Source: Eutreptiella sp. 'Long Island Sound 2002' (Eukaryota > Euglenozoa > Euglenophyceae > Eutreptiales > Eutreptiaceae). Taken from it: a stretch of DNA of 64,000 nt. A program made the translations under genes and the position numbers. The notes under the pieces were generated by a model that ran no database searches, had not been told where the DNA came from, and saw only the letters and a program-made list of their open reading frames with translations. This document shows, piece after piece, positions 1 to 8,700 of this stretch. The stretch is taken from the NCBI GenBank assembly GCA_964036045.1, contig OZ038382.1, positions 2,998,612-3,062,611 of the forward strand, in the 5' to 3' direction. Each line of letters opens with the position of its first letter. The stretch's first letter is position 1.

Positions 1-1420
1 CTTGTTTCCTAGTGGCGAAGCCAGGGTCTACGGCGAAGAGGTTAGTCGTGGACTACCAAAAGCTCAACCGCAAGATCAAGCAGCACAGTGGGTCCCTGCC
101 GTTTATGGAGAACACGGTGGAAACCGCAGCGGACTGCAAGTTCAAGACGAAGATGGACAAGAGGTCAGGCTTCTGGCAAGTGGACCCGACGGAGCGCGCA
201 AAGGACATGATGGCTTTCATCACTCCACAAGGCCGTATTTTCAAGTGGCGAGTGATGCCTTTTGGCATTAGCAACGCCCCAGCCTTGTTCCAGGAGATGA
301 TGTCTCAAGTCCTGTGCCTCGTCAAGAAGAGACCAGCCGTTCAAGAGCTACTCACAAGAGGTGCCGTGTTGGAGGCGCACATTGACGACGTGCTGCTAGG
401 GACCAACTCGGTCGAGGACCATTTGGTACTCTTGAGTGAGTTTTTCGAAGTCTGTCAAGAGCAACACTTGAGGATAAAGCTGGAGAAGTGCGAGTTCCTC
501 CGGAGTGAAATGGAGTATCTGGGGTTTACGATTGGACCGGGATGGTGGAAGCCAACGGATGCAAAGTTGCGACCATTGCTCGACTTTGACCTGTCTGAAG
601 TCAATGGAAAGGCCGAAGGTGTCAAGAAAATACGCCAGTTCGTGGGATCGTGTAACTTTTACCGAAGACACCTGAAGAACTTCACCTTCAGTACTGCACC
701 CTTGACCGACCTCATCAAGAACGAGACCAAGTGGCAATGGACAGAGAAAGAGCAAGCAGCACTGGAGGAAATGAAAGGAAAGCTTAAGAACTGCCTGATC
801 TTAGGCGTACCTCGGCCAGTCGGTGAGATGTTGCTGGTTACGGACGCGTCGGATGTTGGAGGCGGAGGTACACTCTTCCAATGGCAACGCCTGAACAGGG
901 AAATGTGCCAAGAAGTGGACCAAAAGCTCAGAACGCTGGGCGTAAACAGAGACGGAACGCTACGACACGAGTACAATGAAGACGAGTGGCGTTTGGTCCC
1001 GTTAGGTCACTGGAACTGGAAGTGGAATGACGCCCGGAAGAACTACCCAACCTACGAGCAGGAGATCATGAGCGGAGTCCTGTTGCTGGCAAGCCAGACT
1101 CGCATCGTGGGGTCAAACCCTGTTACGTGGTTGTGTGATCAGGAACCGGCACAAGCATTCCTACATAAGCCTCCACCCGAACAAAAGAGGATCAGGAGAT
1201 GGTGGACCTTTTTATCACAACTTCGATTGGCGACCTTCCACATTCCTGGCGTGAAGAACGAGTTATGCGACTACCTTTCACGAGGTTCGTTCAACGACTT
1301 GCTGGGACGAGACACGGAAGAACTCGCGAAGGAGGCTTTCGCTAAGATGGATGTGCAGTTGGACCTCTTCGCAAAGGCTACACCCTCGAAATCTACAGAA
1401 TGGAAGGTCACAGACCTGCT
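1..1420 (+). CDS. Element 1 Ty3/gypsy pol, 5' part (reverse transcriptase and RNase H), cut by window edge
   Basis: This is the polymerase part of a chromovirus, which copies element RNA into DNA in cytoplasmic particles. The frame is open to the window edge, so protease and gag lie outside; the GTG at 12 is not a real start. RT blocks are visible: VVDYQKLN, then FKWRVMPFGISNAP, then an active-site block reading HIDDVLLG where Y/F-x-DD is usual. RNase H follows, with TDAS near 841-852, the glutamate in TYEQE and CDYLSRG at its end. The frame reaches 1420 without a stop and is interrupted by element 2. It resumes at 12211-12266 and 16262-17862; the three parts total 3066 nt, exactly 1022 codons including the stop. 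Pol was therefore intact when the insertions happened. Confidence 0.93.
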
Positions 1421-1953
1421 TGTAAGTGCGGCTAACCCCCATCTGCTCAGATTTTCACTGATCTAACCCAGATTGGCTACATTTTGGTCATTTTCTTTGC
1501 TTCGGCGGAATCGCCGCCTCGCAGCTCAGTCTCAGGATCAGACCTATATATCTCTGATATGCCGGATCTGATTCCGCGGTCCATTCCCCGTAAATCCGTC
1601 GCGTTCCGGTCATTTGCCTGGAATCGCCATTTGCCGCTGACGCGCGCTCGCGGGCCAGATCGGCCAAATATTTTTCACAATCGGATTTATTTAAATCTTT
1701 TCAGTTAGATATGGACACTCAGATGTGCATAATAAAATCCGCATCAATTTTCTTCATAGACTGGGATTTTCTGCCGGATAACACTCAACATGGATCTTGC
1801 TTCAGTTGTTGCTGCTCTCGCCTCCGTTGGTGTTCGAGTCTCCGGTTCTACCCCCAATAGCAGCGTTCAGGTCGACTCCTCGCGTGCCTGCCCCACTGGT
1901 CTTGCCGGCCCCGAGCCCTCCGGCACCATCAACGACCCAGGGCAGCACTTTCA
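1421..1953 (+). repeat. 5' LTR of element 2
   Basis: It is 533 bp, with a direct copy at 11673-12205 and relatives at 12267-12799 and 15724-16256. A TATATAT box lies at 1545-1551, so transcription probably starts some 25-35 bp downstream. The Gag ATG at 1790 lies inside the LTR, in the R/U5 part, and the frame stays open to the LTR end. An AT-rich segment follows near 1680-1705. The first 30 bp resemble a splice donor, branch point and acceptor (see findings). Confidence 0.96.
1545..1551 (+). promoter_or_regulatory. TATA-like box in LTR
   Basis: TATATAT is conserved at the same place in all four LTR copies and lies about 240 bp upstream of the Gag ATG. The position fits the U3/R boundary; no start site can be proven from sequence. 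Confidence 0.5.
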
Positions 1954-4825
1954 TGGTAGCAGAGGCTACCTGAATGTTGTTCCTTTGGTGTCCCAACCAC
2001 AGCTAGCTCCCCAGTACGGCCCCGTAGACCCCGCCGCTTCCGGAGAAGTAACGATTACGTTGCCCTGGTGCTGTGCGAACGAGGCCTTGAGAGGAATGCC
2101 TTGCGCAAGCCCAAGCTGCCCAAGAAGGGCACAAATCAGCAGCTGTGGAGGCCCAGATTACCATCAAGATCCCAGTCGAAATTGGCCATCAAGCAGCTGG
2201 AATCTCCCAGCCTACGCCGATGGCAACGCTCCGTTGGAGCTTACGGACCTGGCAGGTACCAATACTCCTTACCAATGTCCACATTTTGAGACCATCGATG
2301 CCGACATTGACGACATTGAGATGGGTGGTCCAGGTGAGGTACCTACCTATAATCGACCAGCCTCTTGGGCACAATGGGACAACCATTTGTCTTCAGAAGT
2401 GACCCGTAACCTTGAGGCGCTTGAGGCCCTTTGTCTCTTAGCCTCGTCTAAGCTGATTGGACAAGAAAGAATCGCCTCTGATTTTTTATTCGAATATTTT
2501 TTCCTCCTTCAAGAAGAAATTAATACCAGGATGTGGTGGCGTTCTCAAGAAGATGACTCTTTTGCCATTTTTTTGCAGATCTGGGAGGCAAGCCCCTTCC
2601 CGAAGGAGAAGACCAAGGCACCTGTTGCCGGGCCCTCCGCCCCTCATCCCCCTGTTTCCATCCGCGACGATCTAGCCGCCGCGGTTGAGGAAGGAATTTT
2701 AGAGGCAGCCAGGCAGGCAAGCCTGGAAATTAGGGCTGAAGGAGCTCCCCAAGTGGACTCCTGGCTGCGGACCACCGAGATCAGCGGTCCGACAGCCTGC
2801 TCAGGCCCTTCAGGACACGGTATGTACTGTCCTGCCGACTGTTCCTGCAGATCCCAGCGAGATACTGAGCTCCAATTGCTCAAAGATCAAATGCAACTCA
2901 TCATTCAAACGCTGGGAATTAAAGATCTTTTCAAGACGCACATGCGGTCTGAGGGCGCATCATCGGTGGAACAAACAACAGAACCGTCGGAGGAGGCGAC
3001 AGAAATTTTTTCAATTGCTCCTTCGGTGGACTCTAAGACCACCGATGCAAGGATCAGCAGGACCAAACTAAAGGAAAGGGTTACAATCTCTCGTTCTCAG
3101 AGTAGGACGGCGAAGGCTAGGACTGAGGCTCAGAATGCCAAGCGAACTGCCTCCCGTACTGCCCCTCCTGCTGCTGATTCCAATGCCTTAGCCCAGCTGT
3201 TGCTCGCCAAGACCCTCGCCGGAGCTGGTGTGGCGAATGATGCCGCCAAGGTGTCTGCCATTACAGCCGGTGTTGGGCTGGATTCGCTTCTAAATCCTAC
3301 TTCATTGCGACTTCGTCAGGTTGCCAAGCAACCGAAGTATAATGGGAACCCCAGACGTTGGCCTCAATTCCAACGGGAATTTAAACTGTGGGTTAAAACT
3401 CAAAAACTCCAAGATGATCAGTTCCTGATGGCCCTCTTGGACTGCCTTGAGGGAGCGCCGGCCAACACTTGGTTCAGGACATGGAGTGATCGTGAGGATT
3501 CAAGTTCCCCCCTTACCTTTGATGAGGTGTGGGAACAGTTGGAGGTACGTGGATCCCGGCTGCCAGAGGACCATTACCACCAGATGTTGAAGAATTTTCC
3601 TTCATTCTCGCGATTAATCTTGCACGAAGTGCAAGACAAGAGACAGCGCTTCTGGAATCTAGTGGAAGAATCTGAACATTCAGGCGAAAAATTTTCTAGT
3701 GCCGAGGTGAAAAATGTGATTTTTGACAAGATCCCCTCCGAAACTGCCGCCACCCTTCGGAATAAACAATCCGAAGAAAAGGTCAAGACCTGGTGGGCGG
3801 AGGTCGAAGGCTTCGATGCCTCGGCCAACAGGTTTTCCGTCAGGGAATCACTTCAAAAGTGTTCCCCCACGTCGTTTACCAAGGTGAAATTCACTGAAAA
3901 CACGTGGAAAATCAAGTTTAATGAACACGAGGATCGGGACTTGTTTGTCCAAGTCCTCAACAGGGGAGTAAGTTTCCACGGCCATCGCCTGAAGGCCAGG
4001 AAATGGGTGTTTTCGTTCACCCCGCAGGAACTGTGGGAAGAGGTTGAGCGGCTCGCTGACGCCGCCAATCAAAATTTCCATGAGGGTCTTGGGGGAAACA
4101 AGAATACCCAGCAAAACACCCAAAATGGGGCCCAAAAGGGCAACAAAAAGGTGAATGACACCCGGAATGTTCAGGATCACTGTAGCATCTGCCTTCTGTT
4201 AGGTTCTACGAACCGAGCTAAGACGCATTCTACTGGTAATCACCGATGGTCTGCTTACGATCACAAGGTGATTGGTGAAAATGTCAGTAATTCGCAGAAT
4301 TCAGACAGGAATGACAGACAGGTGCATGGTGGGAAGGCTGGAAAAGAAAATCCGACCCCCTCCGGTGGAAACAAAAATACTGGAGGCCCTGGCGGGTCCC
4401 AAGGCACAGGAAATCGGACTCCATCCGGCTCCGGTGGGCAGCCAAACGGCCAGAAAAATCCCAATGGCAACGCCGGAGGCGGAAATCGAAATCCAGGCCA
4501 AACCCCTCAATCCGCTACAAACAAGGGAAATGCTCCAGGATCCCAGGGTAAAGGTAAGGGAAATCCTTCTGGGACCCCTTTCTCTGGTAAGGGCAGAGGG
4601 CGTGGCGACGGTGGAGGTCCATCATCCGGCGGCCGTGGCCGTGGACGTGGAAAGGGCAACCATCGTGTGGAGCAGGTCTCAGGTGCAGATCAGGTGTCCG
4701 ATGCGGATCGAGATTACGTCGAAAATGCTCTGGATCCAGCAGATGATCCGTTCCAAGAGGAGTGGGTCGACGAATCAGGGTGTGTTCACAATGTTAACGC
4801 TGTCACTGGAGGTCAGAACGCCTAG
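1790..4825 (+). CDS. gag: Element 2 Gag, 1011 aa, starting inside the LTR
   Basis: Structural protein that forms the particle and binds element RNA. The ATG at 1790 has A at -3 and G at +4. The first 54 codons lie in the LTR, and the frame then reads through the primer-binding site (His-Gly-Ser-Arg-Gly). Residues about 505-640 look like a retrotransposon Gag capsid domain (YNGNPRRWPQFQREF, then AQ/W-rich helices and KTWWAEVEGF). Near residue 798 is a CX2CX11HX4H pattern instead of the usual CCHC knuckle. The C-terminus is rich in Gly, Asn, Gln and Pro and ends in a basic GRGRG box near residue 945, suited to RNA binding. It stops at TAG 4823-4825, after which the same frame continues into protease. 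It is long for a Gag; the N-terminal 500 residues are not recognised. Confidence 0.9.
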   Translation: MDLASVVAALASVGVRVSGSTPNSSVQVDSSRACPTGLAGPEPSGTINDPGQHFHGSRGYLNVVPLVSQPQLAPQYGPVDPAASGEVTITLPWCCANEALRGMPCASPSCPRRAQISSCGGPDYHQDPSRNWPSSSWNLPAYADGNAPLELTDLAGTNTPYQCPHFETIDADIDDIEMGGPGEVPTYNRPASWAQWDNHLSSEVTRNLEALEALCLLASSKLIGQERIASDFLFEYFFLLQEEINTRMWWRSQEDDSFAIFLQIWEASPFPKEKTKAPVAGPSAPHPPVSIRDDLAAAVEEGILEAARQASLEIRAEGAPQVDSWLRTTEISGPTACSGPSGHGMYCPADCSCRSQRDTELQLLKDQMQLIIQTLGIKDLFKTHMRSEGASSVEQTTEPSEEATEIFSIAPSVDSKTTDARISRTKLKERVTISRSQSRTAKARTEAQNAKRTASRTAPPAADSNALAQLLLAKTLAGAGVANDAAKVSAITAGVGLDSLLNPTSLRLRQVAKQPKYNGNPRRWPQFQREFKLWVKTQKLQDDQFLMALLDCLEGAPANTWFRTWSDREDSSSPLTFDEVWEQLEVRGSRLPEDHYHQMLKNFPSFSRLILHEVQDKRQRFWNLVEESEHSGEKFSSAEVKNVIFDKIPSETAATLRNKQSEEKVKTWWAEVEGFDASANRFSVRESLQKCSPTSFTKVKFTENTWKIKFNEHEDRDLFVQVLNRGVSFHGHRLKARKWVFSFTPQELWEEVERLADAANQNFHEGLGGNKNTQQNTQNGAQKGNKKVNDTRNVQDHCSICLLLGSTNRAKTHSTGNHRWSAYDHKVIGENVSNSQNSDRNDRQVHGGKAGKENPTPSGGNKNTGGPGGSQGTGNRTPSGSGGQPNGQKNPNGNAGGGNRNPGQTPQSATNKGNAPGSQGKGKGNPSGTPFSGKGRGRGDGGGPSSGGRGRGRGKGNHRVEQVSGADQVSDADRDYVENALDPADDPFQEEWVDESGCVHNVNAVTGGQNA
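1954..1965 (+). promoter_or_regulatory. Primer-binding site, initiator tRNA-Met type
   Basis: TGGTAGCAGAGG follows the LTR directly. It is complementary to the 3' end of eukaryotic initiator tRNA-Met, the usual primer of chromoviruses for minus-strand DNA. It is also translated, because the Gag frame runs through it. Confidence 0.88.
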
Positions 4826-4860
4826 GGGAGCCACGAAAATCGCCCCTCCCCAGGCGATTT
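4823..4860 (+). promoter_or_regulatory. Gag amber codon with downstream stem and pseudoknot-like pairing
   Basis: TAG at 4823-4825 is the only stop between Gag and protease in this frame. Immediately 3', AAATCGCC (4837-4844) pairs perfectly with GGCGATTT (4853-4860). The 8-nt loop contains CTCCCC (4846-4851), which is complementary to GGGGAG (4825-4830). The order a-b-a'-b' is that of an H-type pseudoknot, although the connecting loop of one nucleotide (4852) would be strained. A readthrough signal of this kind is known from gammaretroviruses; its use here is inferred. Confidence 0.55.
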
Positions 4861-5755
4861 CAGGCATGATCCCCAGATTCCTGATCGACCATTACTTGAT
4901 GTAGGGTCGCTTGTCTCCTCTCCCCTGGATCCGGCAGCGGATCCTTCTGTTGTAGTAGACGAGGTTGGTGTACAGTCCAAGCACAGGGCCCGTCAGTTTG
5001 TCACAAAGCTGTGGGTCTCTGATTGCAAGGGAAATTTCCACCTCGCCACTTGTTTGTGTGACAATGGATCAGAGGTAAATCTCCAATCCAATTCTTTCTT
5101 ACCCGACGACTGCGTGTTTGAGTCGCCTCATCCTGTTACCCTCGAGGGAGTTTCTGGACATTCTCTCGCAGGTGGGCAACGCGGTTGTTATATAGCAACT
5201 CATTTGGTCGCTCAAGACCTTTGGGAAGAAGGTAATGTGGAGGAAGTTGTCCTTAAGGATGACTACTTCTATCGTGCCGACATAAAGTATGACCTTTACT
5301 TGGGCCATCCTTGGCTTCGCAAGAACAGGGTGGCGCCCGTAGGTCATCGGCGTTGTTTTTTGCTGGAGTCAGGTCCCTTGGAGCGTCCTGAATTTCGTTT
5401 TTTGCACGCAGGGTTTAAAAGTGCAGAAGAATTTTTGAAGCAAAAAGTCACACCAAAATTTGGCGAAGATGTCACCATTGCAGAGGTGAATGGGAGTGCC
5501 GATTACTCCCGAGAGTTAGAATGTCTTCGTAGGGACTCCCAGCCACGACGCCCTTCGCGCTGGCACTCTTCATCCTACAGAGTTGTCGCAAATGGCGCGA
5601 TGCAATTTGTGAATATTTTCATGAACACCATTCCTTTTGGCCACAGTATGATGCCTTTGCTAACCGCAAGAACAAGCGCTTTGACAAGCATTTTCGCGAC
5701 GCTTGGACCCATAAATGGGACAAGAAGTTATGGATTAATCCTCCGTTTCACTTAA
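4826..5755 (+). CDS. Element 2 aspartic protease, same frame as Gag after the amber codon
   Basis: Cleaves the Gag-Pol polyprotein. The frame is open from the codon after the Gag TAG to the stop ending at 5755, so a Gag-Pro fusion needs only readthrough of one stop. The catalytic motif is CDNGSEVNL near 5057-5083 (DNG in place of DTG/DSG). The second half has the usual hydrophobic strand ending in YLGHPWL near 5290-5320. After about 5560 the translation loses family resemblance, and the sense passes to the -1 frame, where the methyltransferase-like domain begins. The functional protease is thus about 4826-5560. It forms a homodimer in known relatives. Confidence 0.8.
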   Translation, partial: GSHENRPSPGDFRHDPQIPDRPLLDVGSLVSSPLDPAADPSVVVDEVGVQSKHRARQFVTKLWVSDCKGNFHLATCLCDNGSEVNLQSNSFLPDDCVFESPHPVTLEGVSGHSLAGGQRGCYIATHLVAQDLWEEGNVEEVVLKDDYFYRADIKYDLYLGHPWLRKNRVAPVGHRRCFLLESGPLERPEFRFLHAGFKSAEEFLKQKVTPKFGEDVTIAEVNGSADYSRELECLRRDSQPRRPSRWHSSSYRVVANGAMQFVNIFMNTIPFGHSMMPLLTARTSALTSIFATLGPINGTRSYGLILRFT

Positions 5756-8700
5756 TCCAGCAGGTCATCCACAAAATCAAGCAAGATAAAACCCAGGCGA
5801 TTTTAGTTGTGCCCTTGTGGGACGACAAGCCTTGGTTTCAGGAATTACAAGACATTTGTGTAGATTACATCGAACTTCCCAGGAAGATTAAGCTGTATGC
5901 CAGGGACGACACAGGTCCCCTGCCACAGCGGACCTGGAGTTCGCTTGCATTCCTGGTGGATGGAAAGCTTTCTGACTCTAATTCTGCTGATTCTGGTACT
6001 GATTCTTGTGTTGGGTCTGAATCTGAGGTTGAGCGTGGTACTGATGATGAATCTATTTTTTCTGATTTTTGTCCGTCAGATAACCAAGGTGATCCAACGT
6101 CAAATGGATCCGCCTCGTCTCCCTCTTCCCCAATACGATCGACATCGAAAAGAATCTTCAGTACACGGGCGAAGAAAATTTTCAAATCGCGCCGCAAATT
6201 CAGAGTTTTTTATGAAAAACCCCCTGTGGAAGCTTTCATAGATCCTTTCGAGGAGCTGGATCACGAAGAGAATCTCTGGAATGTCGACACTCGACCCACC
6301 TATCTTCAAGAGGCAGTTGATACGGACCTGTTTAGGGACATCCGTAAGAAGATTCTTCCTGCCAAAGCCGAAGAAGTCGCCAAAGTTTTTTCGACAGTAA
6401 TTCCTGGCGATCAGGTGGACACTGAATTGTGTTCCAAGTCGAGAGAAAAGATTTTTGAGGAACGGAAGGACACAACCCTTTCAGGGAAGTTGATCAAAGA
6501 CCCCCCTGTCCGTGGGCAGTTCGGTGAAGCCTTCATCGAGCTTCGTGAAGGGTACAAGGCGAAGAAACAGCGCCCTTATGAGAACCATGGACATAAACAT
6601 GAGATCCTCAGAAAAATAATTGAGAGAAATCTCAGGGAATTTGGTTGGCTTGAGGGTTGTATGACCAGCGAATGGTGCTGTGCACCCTTCACAGTCCCGA
6701 AGCCGCCGCCTGCAGACCAGAACACTATTGATGGTTGGCGAATGGTTGTTGATTTTCGCAATCTCAACGCCGAAACCAAGGCGGATTCGCACCCCCTGCC
6801 CCTCATTGAGGAGGAAATCGCCAAGAGGGCAAGAGGTCGTTTGTTTTCTGTGCTGGATCTCCGTCACGGCTTTCACCAAATGCCGTTGAGGAAGGACAGC
6901 CGACCTCTCACCTGCATGTGCACGCCATGTGGCCCAGTCCAGTGGACGGTCATGCCCATGGGCCTGAAGAACGCCCCTTCGTTTTTTCAAAGAATGATGG
7001 AAGATGTGCTTTTTTCAGCTCATCCTGAGCTTCGTGCCTTCGTGAGCGTGTACATAGATGACATAATCATCGCGACGGAAGGGGAGGGACTGACCGAAGC
7101 TGAGCTGGTGGCCCTACATGAAAAGCAGCTGAACCAAGTTTTGGACATTCTTGATGCCAATCAGCTGATTTGTGGGCCAAAGAAGGGAAAATTATTTTTA
7201 AAATCAGTCGAATTTTGTGGTTCTCTCCTAGAGAATGGCACCCGACGACCCAGTCCAGGGAAGCTCGTCGCTATTCAGAAGTGGAAGCGCCCTGAGACGA
7301 TCACGGAGTTGAGAGGATTCCTGGGTTGTTGCAATTTTTACCACACTTTTGTGCCGAATTATGCCAAATTTGCTGCCCCCCTCACTGAATTATTGAAGGT
7401 AGGGAGAGATGCAGGCAAGGCAGGTTCGAAGGTTCGTGTCAAGTGGACTGACGAGTGCGAGGAGGCCTTCCATCACTTGAAGGCGGCCCTCTGTGAAGTC
7501 GCCACGTTGCATGTGCCCCAATTCGACCGACCCTTCTACATTAGAACCGACGCTTCTAGGTACGCGATCGGAGCTGTCCTTGAACAGGTTGATGAAGCCA
7601 CCGGCGATCATTACCCTCTTGCATTTTGGTCTCGGAAGCTAGCCCCACGCCAAATGCAATGGTCGCCGCGTGAGCAAGAAACGTATGCCATAATTTGCGC
7701 TCTAAAAAAATACCAATCGTGGGTTGGCACCAATCGAGTCGAGGTCCTGACGGATCATCGATCTCTGGAGTATTGGGCCACCGAACACATTGATACTGTC
7801 GCGAGCCCAGCTGGTCGACGGGCCAGATGGCACGAATTTCTCTCTCTGTTTGACCTCCATGTGTCGTATTTGCCTGGAAAACACAACACGGTAGCAGATG
7901 CTCTGAGCCGATGGGCTTACCCCGCTTCAGAGGGGCTGCAAAGTACCAACATCCATGGTACGGAGCAGGACCGCCATGTCATAATCGAATGGGATCAGGA
8001 AGAAAAAAAGCTCATTCGACGTGCATGCATGCAATGCGCTGTTAAACAGCATGCATTACCGTGTCACGACATCACGGCCATCTCAGATCCGGCGCATGCT
8101 CATGAGATCTGCACCAAAACACTGAAAGTCGTGGAAAAAGTCACCGATCCCTCCTCAGGGAGTGTGAAACGGTTTGACTACACCCGACGAGTAAGTAGAT
8201 TTCGGTTGATCCAGGGCATTAAGCGTCGAGATCCGGCCAAAACTCCACCCCTGCCCAAAGATTCCCTTATCATCCGTGACTGGACGTCCGATTATCTGCA
8301 GGATCCCATGTTTAAAGAGGTCTTTGGAAATCTCAAATCCAAAGAGGCTCACAAGGATGGGATTTTTTCTGAGTATTCGTTGGATGGGGGGAAGCTGTGG
8401 ATGGAGGGTAAATTGTGCGTACCGGACGCCCTGGCCCCCCGAGTGTTAATCTGGTGGCATAAATGGGAGTCCCCCCACGCACATGGCCGTCGACTGTGGT
8501 CGATGATTAAACATAGGTTGTTTGGCTCACGGCTATATACTCATTGCATGAAAGTAGCCGCCGGATGTGCCCAATGTGCTGTCTCGACGCCCCCCAGCGC
8601 GAAGAAGCACGGCCATCTGAGGCCTCATCCTATTCCGGAGCGCCTCTTTAACAGAGTCACCAGTGATTTCTTCTATCTCGGTGAACTCGATGACGAAGAG

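Noticed and set aside
4272-4904. 210-aa ORF overlapping the Gag end in another frame
   Set aside because: Shadow of Gag; protease continues in the Gag frame, which explains the region.
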